Source: Diplonema japonicum (lineage: Eukaryota > Euglenozoa > Diplonemea > Diplonemida > Diplonemidae). From it: DNA of 64,000 bases. Below, piece by piece: positions 1 through 9,803 of the stretch. The position numbers and the translations under genes were made by a program. Each line of letters begins with the position of its first letter. The first letter of the stretch is position 1. The stretch covers positions 186,001 to 250,000 of the forward strand of contig OZ025653.1 of the NCBI GenBank assembly GCA_964019335.1. The letters run 5' to 3'. The notes beneath the pieces are model-generated. The model made no database searches, was not told the origin of the DNA, and saw nothing but the letters and a program-made list of their open reading frames with translations.

Positions 1-1102
1 CCTTCTGCATCCTGCAGCAACGTGCTAAATACTCCGTCGCATCCTTTGCCAGGTCATAGTGGACCACTGCAGTGACGGGAAGCTGCACTCGAGGAATAGA
101 GTCGGATGCTACTAAATATGGCTGATCGCCTGCAATGAACTTGTTTGTCAAAGCGCACCTTAGGTCATGTTCTAGCCCATCGTCGACATGTGCCACCTCA
201 AACCCAGCATCTTTCAACGCCTGCTGCACTTCATACAACGAGTCCTTGCAATAAATCACCGCACGCTCGCATTTCTCTTGTAACAGATGCAACAGAGCTT
301 CGTTCTTGTCTTCGGCCTGCACGTAGAAGTGAGCCACTTTCTCTGAGGGCTTTCCAGAGAAGCACGAGATTTTCTGAACCTTGGCTAGTTTCTTCATCAT
401 TGTTTTGTTGTGCACTGCCCTTGCAAGGCCTTGGTCCGAGGCGAAGAGATTGACACCTTTGTAGTTACGACCTTCGAGAGTGGCGGTGATGTGTGTTGTC
501 GTTCCGACGCCGATTCTTACTTTGGAGTTCAGCGGCTTGGAGTTCGTCATGACAATCTCACGATCTGTGAGGGTACCAGCGGAGGCCTCTTTGAGGAAGG
601 CGATGGCCTCATCACATGCACCTTTGGTACCGACGAGTAGGAGGCACAGCGTCCCAGGGTGTGTCATGACGTAGTTCACAATTCCGATGTACATTGTAGT
701 GGTCTTCCCACTGAATGCGGCATCTGTAATGTCAATGGACACCCCGTTCATGACCTTCTCCAGCTGTGTCTGCTGCCTTAGGTAAGGCTTCTCCAATCCC
801 ATCGACATTAACGAATTCCCAACAGTCGCGTTCAGCCCGATGGAGTTGAAGAAAAACGGCGACCACTCAACCGTCATCTCCGCCCCCTTCGCAGCTTTCC
901 CTGTTCCCTTCGTGATGGGCTTCATGTCTACCCCGACCTCCCGTGCCATCTTATGTGCCTCTACGAATTCATGAGCGGCAGCATCGTTGTGCCTCCTCTT
1001 TTTTGCCCCCCCGGTTTTCCTTTCCGTCCGCTGTTCTTCTAACTTCTCAGGTAGCTCGTCGAACCGTTCCCACTTCACTCTTCCCGTGCGCCATGACACC
1101 AT
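1..1102 (-). CDS. Degenerate DEAD-box-like helicase protein (3' end beyond window)
   Basis: I translated this frame by hand from the ATG at 1102-1100; it stays open for 367 codons and leaves the window at base 1. The order of motifs is that of a DEAD-box (eIF4A-type) RNA helicase: a Q-motif-like EKPYLRQQTQ, a motif I-like DAAFSGKTTT, a motif II region reading NLFASDQG where DEAD is expected, and a late HYDLAKDATEYLARCCR that resembles the HYDxP...HRxGR stretch of motif VI. The Walker A glycine pattern, the DEAD box and the HRIGR arginines are not intact, so ATPase activity is doubtful. A CAG lies 20 nt upstream of the ATG (1123) as a possible trans-splice acceptor. The stop of the next gene upstream in transcription (cyclase, 1225) is 122 nt away. 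It could instead be a fast-evolving active helicase; the fold assignment is moderately sure, the lack of activity is inference. Confidence 0.7.
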   Translation of the reverse strand, partial: MVSWRTGRVKWERFDELPEKLEEQRTERKTGGAKKRRHNDAAAHEFVEAHKMAREVGVDMKPITKGTGKAAKGAEMTVEWSPFFFNSIGLNATVGNSLMSMGLEKPYLRQQTQLEKVMNGVSIDITDAAFSGKTTTMYIGIVNYVMTHPGTLCLLLVGTKGACDEAIAFLKEASAGTLTDREIVMTNSKPLNSKVRIGVGTTTHITATLEGRNYKGVNLFASDQGLARAVHNKTMMKKLAKVQKISCFSGKPSEKVAHFYVQAEDKNEALLHLLQEKCERAVIYCKDSLYEVQQALKDAGFEVAHVDDGLEHDLRCALTNKFIAGDQPYLVASDSIPRVQLPVTAVVHYDLAKDATEYLARCCRMQK

Positions 1103-1224
1103 TCCTTGCACTGCCTCCAATCCTGATGAGTTTATTAAGCTGGTTTGAAAAAAGAAATTGAGGGTGGGGGTAGGCCTAGTTATGAAATGAAAGGTAAACG
1201 CCTTGGAAAAGACCTAACTGCATC

Positions 1225-4200
1225 TTATATGGTTGTCACGGATTGCACGCTCATGGATCCCAAACTGTGACACCTCTTGTTTGCCGCCACTACTCTGATC
1301 CCTTGCTGCACTTCCACGGGGTGCTCTACAATGCGCAATGCGTAATTGAGAACCGTGTCGTTGCCTCGTGCCTCGCACAACAGCCGCAGCGCGTCTGCAC
1401 TGTCGGTGGACCATGCGGTGCAAATGGCCTTCTTGCCTTCTGACCAATGTATGTCTGTCTCGCTTGGCTCAGGTGGTGGGAAATCCCACTTCCTACCAGA
1501 GGGGCTGAACTTGTACTGGAATATCTTCACCATTGTGCCGGCTTCGACACGCCACCGTGCCACAAGCCTGATATGCTCCTTCAAGCTCCCCTCCGACGCC
1601 TGGCTGGGGATGTCTGTCTCTGCGATCAAGACAAGACAACCGATCTTCTCGGCAAGCAACGCAACATTTTTGCACAGGGAAACACACCACCCCATTACAG
1701 TAAGGAACTTTCTCTTGTCACCGACATTGCCCTCAAGGGAGAATCCTGTTGACATGCCCCACGTCACGTATTCCTCCATGCTGCGCGTATGGACTTCGTG
1801 GAAGAAGGCTGTGCAGCACCTGTGATTGATGTAAGAAGAAATGTGCACACCTGAGTGAGTTTAACACGTGCTGTGTACAGGGCTTCCCTACGTTCCATGA
1901 CAGGAGCGTGCTGTTCCCGCATGTGTACATGACAAGGCCCTGTGTCCTGTCGAGCACGTCATCCAAAGCAGACAGCAAACTGTTTACCATTCTGGAGATG
2001 GTTCTTGCCTCGTTCATCATAGCAAGCCTAAAATGAAGCAATGCAACGCTCCCGAGTACTTCTCTCAGCAGTGTCTTCCCCTTTATGCTATCTTTCCGCA
2101 ATTTCCGAATCGACGCCGAGGCGGAAAGCGACGAGCTGGCCCTCCTCTTCATCGCAGGGTTCTGTACTTGATGATGCAGACCGCGGGCATACCTTCTTGA
2201 AGGACAGTGTGCTCCTGCCTGGGATGCTGGAGGGGAGGACCATCCACAGCTGCACATCCCCGACAACGCCCTTCAGTGTCTTCATGCCCTGGTTCACGAG
2301 GATGACCTTCGGGTCATTCGTGTTGATCTGTTCGTAGACAGATGCCGACACACCAATTGCACCACCTATGGACGCTGCCTCGATTCTTGCTGCTGAATTC
2401 ACCGTCTTCCCAAAGTAGTCAGTACGCCCTGTGGTGGTCATAGCATTGGCAGCGTACCTGTAACAGGATTCATCTCAGCGTCTGCTGGACCGTAATGCAC
2501 TCCCATCCTCACTCTGAAGCCGTTCCACACATATGCGCCTTTCGTCTTCTCGGGGGTGCAAGAAGGAACGGACAGCACTTCAGCCGGCCATTCACATCTC
2601 AACAAATCCTCCTGTGTTCTGCAGCAAAACGATATTGCTTGTTCACAAGTGTTGAAGGCAGCCATGAAGGCATCGCCGATCGTCTTCACCTCGTAGCCGT
2701 TAGCGGCGGTGATGTTCTTCCGCATCACTTCATTGTGCACTTTGAGGGCACGGCCCATAGCTGCGCCGCATGACTCCCACAAGGCGGTGGAGCCTTCGAT
2801 GTCAGTGAATACCAAAGCAACGTCGCCCTGTGGTGCTTGATTCCCCGCAGCAGCCTCATCTTCCTCCTCCATAACAAGGCACCCCTCCGGCATGTATGAG
2901 CGGTACTCACGCAACTTGTCGACCATCTGCATGAAAGACACTTGCATGCTGTTCACCTCAGATAACCTCGACTGCTCTTGCTCGTCGACCACCTCAAGTT
3001 CCATCGCTGTGCGTACTGTGAGTGCATACTGCATGCATACCTGCTACAGAAGCCATTTGTGCCTGCAACTTATTCAGCGGGTTTACACTCAAGTGTGCCA
3101 CGACAACCGAGAACACCATGAGGATGATGCACACGACACAGATGACCACCCACGCAGTCGTCCGCTCTTTCGTGAGGTTGTCATCTCTTCTCGTGTTCGA
3201 AGCGGCCACCTCAGCAAGGATGGCAGAGGACTCCTGGTCCAACGTCCCAAGCACTGTCTCGCGTGGCATTGCCATAACGAACCAGTACCGTAGGCCTGCG
3301 CCCTTGGTGAGGACAGACAAGCCCACCCAGTGCTCCCTGCTCCTCGTAGTGTTATCTGCATTAGACGGCCCAGTAATGTTGGAACTGTGTTCGTCAACTA
3401 TTTGCATCTTGAACGTCTTCTCCTCCCACTTGTTCTGGAAGAGGTACACAGAGCACTGCCGTACAACAAAATCCACTTCTGGGTCCCTCACGTCCACAGG
3501 ATCGTGGATACCATCGGGCTGAATACGGCGGTAAATCCCATGGCTAGTGCCGAGGAGGAAGCCTGCAAGTAGGTAAGGTGATCTGTGAAATGGGGCACAC
3601 CTATGTGAGTGTCTGAATCCTCCATCGCGTACACCCTTGCGTCTTGCGGTAGATCGAAATCTGAGAAGAAGGTGGCTAGCGACACAGACCGCGTGGCGAT
3701 CTCCACCATGTGGTTGGTCTTATAGATACGCAAGGGGAGGGACAGGGCTGGGGTACCGAGCCGTAGCCCTTGCCAAACAGTGGTGTTTATACTTTCAGCC
3801 CAGCCACTGAATCTTTGCGAGACGTCCGCAAAAACTATGTAGGGACAGAGCCCGTGCGGGAGGGGGTTGATGGTGCAGGGGGCATCGGGGTAGGAGCCGT
3901 CCCTGTTCGCAACGGAAATGTAGGTCATGTTGTTGATGAACTTCAACGTCAAGAGCTGTCCGGTTGTCTCATCGAAAAACCAGACTCTGATCTGTGATTT
4001 CTTTTTCTTTTTTTCCCCCTCCCCAAAAAAACAAAAAAAAGAAATTCAAATACAGTAAAAGGGTGCATCTTTACGTAGACGTACTCAGTGACGCCCATCT
4101 TGCTGTTAGCCTGCAGAGAAACATAGAAATACTGCGCCAGATCTGCATCGGAGACAGAGGAGCTGATCATGGCGTCAATGATACGCATGATGTACTCGGA

Positions 4201-4521
4201 GGTCGCGAAGAAGGTGCGTGCCTTGTTCATGACTACCAGCTTAAGTGAGACCATCAAGGAGTCTGCTAGCACAGATGTAGAATCGACACTCACGTCTAGT
4301 GCAGTGCGCAAGGACTTGTCGTTCGACTTCTTCCTGTCCTGTAGCGCATCATCGTGAGAAGATGTCATCAGAGTACCTGTGATGGCAACCGTCAGAACGA
4401 TCATTCCTATTGCGGTGGCCGAGAAGACATTACGTACTCCCACTGTCACCGGTTTCTCTTCTTCCTCAATATCCCAGACAGAGCTGGTTGGTGTTTGTAC
4501 ACTACCCTCAGCATCTGACAT
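1225..4521 (-). CDS. Receptor-type class III adenylate cyclase with a second, degenerate cyclase domain (7 exons)
   Basis: Exons are 4521-4075, 3991-3601, 3562-3041, 3006-2458, 2428-2193, 2161-1851 and 1819-1225; they join to 1,016 codons plus stop. Residues ~30-52 form a first membrane helix, followed by an extracellular Cache-like sensor region to ~415, a second helix (~415-437) and a cytosolic linker. The cyclase domain (~515-690) has the first metal Asp in VFTDIEGST, the second in GYEVKTIGDAF with the Lys used to read adenine, TDYFG with the adenine-type Asp, and the transition-state Asn/Arg of TVNSAAR. So ATP is the likely substrate. Residues ~720-1000 look like a second cyclase fold (SWN, GNVGDKRKF) but carry CGNS where GDS is expected, so it is probably catalytically dead. 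The architecture recalls trypanosomatid receptor cyclases, with an extra domain. The ATG at 4521 is chosen because a longer frame upstream is homopolymer; a CAG acceptor lies at 4554. Confidence 0.88.
3992..4074 (-). other. Cyclase intron 1 (83 nt), the longest of that gene
   Basis: The donor is GTAAAG and the acceptor ATCACAG. The joined frame reads TEYVY then IRVWFFDETTG. The intron is lengthened by T and A homopolymers, while the other five introns of the gene (3600-3563, 3040-3007, 2457-2429, 2192-2162, 1850-1820) are 29-38 nt. Confidence 0.8.
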
Positions 4522-6346
4522 TCCCCTTTTTTTCTTTTTTAGGTTTGATCTTGCTGAAGGGTAAGGCAAAGAATAAAAAAAAAAAAAGTAAAGTAAAATA
4601 GAACCAGATGAACACATAAAGAAAGATAATACGGACGAAAACAAGGGGGGGGGGTAAAAAGTTTTTTGGGGAAAAAAAAAGGCTATTTACAGTGCCACAT
4701 GATTTCTTGTTCTTTTTTTCCCTTCCTTTTTTCTTTCCACTTCTTTTTTCTTTTTTTTCTTCTCCTAATTCCCGAATTAAGATTCGCTTTAATAAAGGAG
4801 GGGGAGAGGGTGTGGGAGGGGGAGGGGGGTAGAACGAAGAAGAAATACGAAAAATAAAAAAAGAGGGAAGGGCACATTCCTTTTTTTGGTTCTTCGTGAG
4901 TTTTTTTTTTTTTTCTGCATGCACGCGGAAATAAATGGGGGGATGACACCACCGGACAGGTTAAAAATGCAAATGCAGGGGGAAAAAAAGCAAGCTTTTT
5001 TGGCAGACCGTCAGAAGAAAAAAATTCTACCTCTCGAGAAGAGGCACGGAATGTACCGGCGGCATCCTCAGTTCTTCGGGCAAATTCTTCCGCCAAAAAA
5101 AAAAAAAGAAAAACGGGGTACAGATTCTGACAGAAGGGAAATCAAAAAAAAAATAAATAAAGAAAAATAGCTTCTTACATTTATTGTCGCTTATTCTTTT
5201 TTTTTTTTTCTCTTTTCTTTCTTTTTTTCATTTTTCTTTTTTTTTTTTTTTACGGTAAAAGGAAAAACTACCGGAAGGAAAAAAAAAAAAAAAAAAAAAA
5301 TCATCCGGTGAATCGCTTTACAGTATTTTTTTTTTTTTTTTTTTTATATTTTCCTTCTTCCAAGAAAAAGGAAAAATGAGAAGAGGGGTGGGGCTATTAA
5401 AAAAAAAAAGAAACTATTGCCAATCGTATGCAGAGAACTATCAAAAGCACCTAGCGAAAGGGGGACAGTAAGAAGGGGGCTGTGCGTGCTGGCTATAACA
5501 TCACAAATGCGTTCTTGCAAAAAAAAGGGGGGGGTAAAAGGAGGGCAAAAAGAGAGCCGGCGGCCGAACTAAGATTGCAAGAAATTGAGCGGTGCATTCT
5601 TTTTTAATTTGATAGATATTTCGTTTTACAGCTTCTTTTTCTTTTTCCCTTTCTTTTAACTCCTAATAAACAGACATTTCTTCCTTTAATTCGTCAATAT
5701 AAAAAAAAAAAATTCACTATGATAGGAACGAAGTGGTTAGCAACGGCCCGCCAAAAAATAAGAAGGGGTAATTAGTATTTAAAAAAAAAAAAAGAAAGGA
5801 TGCAGAAAAGCTTCTTCCCTTGATTTATTTTTCTTTCTTTTATTTCCCTCCCTCCCCTTCGTTATAGGATACTGGAGCAGCACATTAGAAAAAAATAGTG
5901 GAAGAAATAACCATATTGCACAGAGTGCCGCCTCAAAAAAAAATTCTTAAGTTCAATACTTAACACTACTGCTTTTTTTTGGGGGGGGAGAATTTCTTCA
6001 CCTGCACCATTAAGGGACAGTCTTTCAAAAGAAAAAAATCGCCCCCCCTTCTTTTTTTCTTTCCCGTTAAATCCTGTTACCGTAAAATTCTCTAAAAAAA
6101 TGTCGAACTGACATCGGACGCGGAAGAAAGACTCGGACAGTCCACCTTTTTTTTCATTTCTTACAGCCTTTTATTCTTTTCCCTTCTTTTTTTTCTTCTT
6201 GACATGCCTGCCCACCAAAAAAAAAAACTTTTTTAGGGCAGTAGTAGTACTAAATATGAAAAAAAAACTATTTTTTTACAGAAAAAAAAAACTCAAAGTA
6301 CAGGACAAGCCCCCCGCTAGAGGGCCGCCCTATGGGAGGGGGGGGT
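4522..6346. other. Homopolymer-rich intergenic gap, no gene seen
   Basis: About 1.8 kb dominated by runs of A and T (many over 10 nt) with short G runs. No frame of coding character, tRNA or rRNA signal was found. A less repetitive patch at about 5410-5600 has no recognisable product. The gap separates the cyclase-containing block from the block upstream in transcription and may hold transcription start or stop signals, but I see no motif that proves it. Confidence 0.7.
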
Positions 6347-6802
6347 CTATATGTTAATACTCCCCTTCTGGAGCATTGCTTTCATTCCGATTGAGGCCGT
6401 GAGCGTCTTGCGGAGTCGTGTGATGCGGTCCCGCTTGTAGTCGGCTTTCAATTCCATTAGCTTGTCGTGCGTGGAGCGGGTGGCGAAAATAGGCCTCCTG
6501 GAGAAACCAATAGCTGCCTTTCCTCCAATGGCGATGAGGGACTTCACTCTTTTTCTCTCGTCCGCTGGGAAGGGGCGTCGCTTCTTCCGTGCCCTGCATG
6601 CTGTGTTTATCTTTACGATGAGAGATTTGATTCTGCGCGCCCTATCTTCCAGCAGGCCTCCCAAAGACTTTCCGGTCGTCCATTCGAAGTCAATGGCCAG
6701 TTCCACCGCCGACACCTCCGAGGTGGTGTCCTTCTCCACCCAGCGCAGTTGTGACAACCATTGTAGCAGCGGGTTCAGGTACTGGGACAGGACCCCGCTC
6801 AC
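6347..6802 (-). pseudogene. Retroelement-like C-terminal fragment (possible reverse-transcriptase remnant)
   Basis: The frame is open from about 6860 to the stop at 6347, but there is no ATG near its start; the first usable codon at 6802 is GTG. The upstream part reads through a 12-nt T run. The stretch VELAIDFEWTTG preceded by QLRWVEKD resembles the conserved block after the reverse-transcriptase domain in protist non-LTR retroelements (pattern W...ELxxDFE...G). The remainder is basic (RARKKRRPF, RKRVKSL). No reverse-transcriptase catalytic motif is present, so at most this is a 5'-truncated remnant. It begins where the Tudor-repeat gene ends (6857), with no spacer, unlike other gene pairs here. 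Alternatives are a chance open frame or a small real gene. The family resemblance is recalled, not tested. Confidence 0.35.
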
Positions 6803-6856
6803 TCCTTCGAGCTCGCCAGCTATCGGAACGGAAAAAAAAAAAACACCACATCAACG

Positions 6857-8824
6857 TCACACGGACACAGACCCTGCAAGTAGAACAGTGCCCCTTGATG
6901 AGACTCGCTTGTACCGAGGGGCACGCTTCGCCGCACTATCCGCAGACATAAGCGCTTCAATTGCAGTAAACTTACTCATAGAACTGGAAAGGAGAGGTGT
7001 CGAAGGGGTGAGTTCTGCTGCAGGGGACAATGGCGACACCCACTCTGCAGAGACCTCCTTGGGGTGGCCGCTTGAGGCATCATCATGCCGGATGAGGTAC
7101 GTGCCCTTCACGGGGTCGAGGATCCCAACAACGGTGCCCGGCCTTGATGGGCCGTTTCCCTTGTTCGTGGCCACCCTCTGCCCGATAAGGTACCCATCAT
7201 ACGCCTCCAGGGCATGCTCTGGCACTGTATCCACGAGCCCACTGGAGTGGTACTGTACGGTGTAGGTCTGTGTTGTAGCATTGAGGTGCGTTACCACTGC
7301 CGTCTCCACTGTCCCTGTCTCTGGGTTGTACGCTGTCACAATGTCACCCACAGCATGCTTCGGCCCCATGTTTGTTCCCAGCTTACTGTGGTGCACTTCG
7401 CGCACCCTCCCATCATCCCACTTCACACGGTAATACCCCTTTTTATCTTTTATCTTAACAACCGTCCCATGCACTGGCGTGCCTGTATAGGTAGCGACGA
7501 CCCTGTCCCCTGGGAGGAACCCGTTGTACAGGGCGATTTCGTTGTCTCGCACAACTTGCTGTTTGCCGTTGAGCCATGTCACGGTGAGGGGGTCTGTTTG
7601 CGTTACCTTCCCCGCCTTGCGTGCGCTTGTTGAGGCAACGACGTCACCGATATTGAACTGCGGCGCTGCTGTGATGATGATGGACGACGGCACTGCGTCC
7701 TTCATCAGGGCCACGCCGGGTGTTGTGCTGCCCTCACCAGGTGTGCCGTCGTAGCTTATTATGTAGGCACCCTCCTCGGGGAGGACACCCAATACAGTCC
7801 CTTTGCGTCCGGATGCTGTCTCAACCACACGGTCGCCCACCAGGAACCCGTTGTGTAGTTGGAGTGCGTGCTGCGGTACAGTGTTGAGGCCGTCTGAGTG
7901 GTACCGCACTGTGTACGTGAAGTTCCTGCCGTCTACTGTTTCAACAACGCCTGTTTCCACCCTTCCCGACTTGGGATTGTAAGCAGTCACCACGTCGCCT
8001 TCTTTGAACTCTTCCTTCGCTAGCTCCAGCTCGTCTTCTGGGATGCCCTCAAAGATGGCCCCGTCGGATTCGAACTTCACGACGTACCGCCCTGTGGCCT
8101 CGTCAGCCTGCGTCACCACCGCAACAAGGACTTGCTTTGTCGCGGGGTGCGTGCACAGCACAATGTCACCTACCTTAAACTTCATTGCCCTGGCGAGGTT
8201 TGCCTCCGGAACGCTCGCGACCTTATTCCCGTTGTCAGTGACTATGCCGTATGTGGCCCCATCCACCGATTCCACGGTTGCCCGTTCTCCATCATGTAGA
8301 ACCCTGTCGCCGACTTGGTACAAAGGTGGTGCTGCTGTCAGGTAGTCTTCCGGGTACGAATCAAGAACCATACTTCCGGAGTCCAGCTCGACAGTATAGG
8401 TGTTATCCGGGGAGAGAAGGGTGACAGTTCCCCTCTTGCCATCGCTAGTGAGGACACGATCGTTGAGTTGAAAAACATGCACACGGGGATGGAGGGGGTG
8501 CTGGCGGGGCTGGGGCGAAGGCTCAGGAGTACGCAGAATAGGAGCCTTTGCGATTTCATCACCGATGTCCCGCTGTGGGGCTGCCTTTGCCTTTCTGCGC
8601 CGAGCGTTCTTCGAGTACCAACAGTAGAGCAGCATGCCCACAATGAACAAAAACCCTACAATGACAGCGGCCACCACCTGCACAGACGCATCTTCACTGC
8701 TGTCCTCCTTAGGAGTCGGCGGTGGGGTCGGGAGAGGTGATGTCGGTGGTGTCGGTGTCGTGCTGTGGCATCCTTCCAGCACACACAACAGCAGTCCTAT
8801 CCAAGCACAGCGGGAGCCCTTCAT
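6857..8824 (-). CDS. Single-pass membrane protein with tandem Tudor/SH3-like barrel repeats
   Basis: The protein is 655 residues. Residues 1-20 look like a signal peptide (hydrophobic, ending GCHS), followed by a Pro/Thr-rich stretch and one membrane helix at ~49-70 ending in basic SKNARRRKAK. Residues ~115-600 are a run of about ten related units of ~45-60 residues with the pattern VGDRV...G..GTV......Y.V....G, often followed by VPEHAL or similar. That is the look of small SH3-like beta barrels (Tudor, KOW or Agenet type). In other proteins such barrels bind methylated or proline-rich peptides or nucleic acid; the ligand here is unknown. If the signal peptide is cleaved, the repeats face the cytosol. 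The ATG at 8824 starts the signal peptide; a CAG is at 8863, 38 nt upstream. No introns. The repeat class is inferred from pattern only. Confidence 0.7.
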   Translation of the reverse strand: MKGSRCAWIGLLLCVLEGCHSTTPTPPTSPLPTPPPTPKEDSSEDASVQVVAAVIVGFLFIVGMLLYCWYSKNARRRKAKAAPQRDIGDEIAKAPILRTPEPSPQPRQHPLHPRVHVFQLNDRVLTSDGKRGTVTLLSPDNTYTVELDSGSMVLDSYPEDYLTAAPPLYQVGDRVLHDGERATVESVDGATYGIVTDNGNKVASVPEANLARAMKFKVGDIVLCTHPATKQVLVAVVTQADEATGRYVVKFESDGAIFEGIPEDELELAKEEFKEGDVVTAYNPKSGRVETGVVETVDGRNFTYTVRYHSDGLNTVPQHALQLHNGFLVGDRVVETASGRKGTVLGVLPEEGAYIISYDGTPGEGSTTPGVALMKDAVPSSIIITAAPQFNIGDVVASTSARKAGKVTQTDPLTVTWLNGKQQVVRDNEIALYNGFLPGDRVVATYTGTPVHGTVVKIKDKKGYYRVKWDDGRVREVHHSKLGTNMGPKHAVGDIVTAYNPETGTVETAVVTHLNATTQTYTVQYHSSGLVDTVPEHALEAYDGYLIGQRVATNKGNGPSRPGTVVGILDPVKGTYLIRHDDASSGHPKEVSAEWVSPLSPAAELTPSTPLLSSSMSKFTAIEALMSADSAAKRAPRYKRVSSRGTVLLAGSVSV

Positions 8825-8998
8825 GATTCGTCATCTCAGTGCGGATCTAATTTGTGTCTCTCCTGTTTGAAATCGGGTTAAGGAATACAATCATAACAAA
8901 AATCAACTACAGCAGTAAGGGAAATACACAGAATGGGCCTTTTCTCTTTTTGCGATTCTTACCATTCATGTTCCCGTCCCTTGTCTGTATCTTCACAC

Positions 8999-9631
8999 TT
9001 AGCACCGCGCAAAAGCGAGACCATGGAAGAGGACGGCAACGAGGGCAAAGGCCGCACGCATATACGTGTCGAATTTTATAACGGCATAATTCGTGTAGAA
9101 ACCAAAAGAGAGAGCAACGACTCCAAGTACCGAGGAGGCTATCGCAAGGTAGAGGTGGAGGGGGCGGAGCATGGAACGCACACTAGGCGACAGGTTGAGC
9201 TTTGCTGGAAGCTGGTAGTACAGACTGAAGCCCAGAGTGGTCTGCAACAGCATGGCAATGCCGGCAGTGAAACCGACCTGCCCGTGCCATGATGTGAGGT
9301 GTGGCTTGTTCTTCAGTTCTTTCCCTCTGTAGATGATAGCGAACCCGACACCCACAAGTACAAAGCACAGGCTGAACACCCACATGTGGTTTTCAATCAG
9401 ATTTTTCCTTTCAACCAAGCCACGCGCCTTTGAGATCCTCCTCCCAATGCTCGTACCCTCCGCCATCAGTGCCATGTACCCTACAGTCATGCATATGGGG
9501 TGCCACTGGAACATATCCCCACTCCCCGCCCAGTACTCCCAGCAAAGATACACTACCACAACGGTGCACAGAGCCTGACGTGCGCGAAGCTTTTGTGAAT
9601 TGGTGGCCGTATCCTCGATCGGTAGGTCCAT
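8999..9631 (-). CDS. Cytochrome b561-like membrane protein
   Basis: The product is 210 residues with five or six hydrophobic helices. Cytochrome b561 family signs are visible: FQWHPICMTVGY in the second helix, ENHMWVFSLCF after a loop, LTSWHGQVGFT, and a later HLYLAIAS, which place several conserved histidines for two haems b. The family moves electrons across membranes, usually from ascorbate to ferric iron or monodehydroascorbate. A short, two-haem protein without extra domains matches the CYB561D2-like subgroup. I chose the ATG at 9631 (MDLPIED) because the longer frame begins at a TTG in non-coding-looking sequence; a CAG lies at 9665. Spacing to the Tudor-repeat gene is 174 nt. The family call is fairly sure; the substrate is unknown. 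Confidence 0.8.
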   Translation of the reverse strand: MDLPIEDTATNSQKLRARQALCTVVVVYLCWEYWAGSGDMFQWHPICMTVGYMALMAEGTSIGRRISKARGLVERKNLIENHMWVFSLCFVLVGVGFAIIYRGKELKNKPHLTSWHGQVGFTAGIAMLLQTTLGFSLYYQLPAKLNLSPSVRSMLRPLHLYLAIASSVLGVVALSFGFYTNYAVIKFDTYMRAAFALVAVLFHGLAFARC

Positions 9632-9803
9632 TTTCGTTTCTTCGTCCAGTTTTTGAGAAGCCAGCTGAATACTGAAAGAGGGTGGGGAATGTATTCTGGG
9701 GCAATTAAATTGTACTCGGCCAGTTTTGGATTCGAGTTTTGGGTGCAAGCCTTAAAACAAAAATATAATAACTACACTAGTATAAAGATCGCAGACACTT
9801 CAC

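Noticed and set aside
4522-4644. Upstream extension of the cyclase frame (41 more codons)
   Set aside because: The added residues are Phe/Lys strings encoded by homopolymers, and a CAG acceptor at 4554 lies within it.
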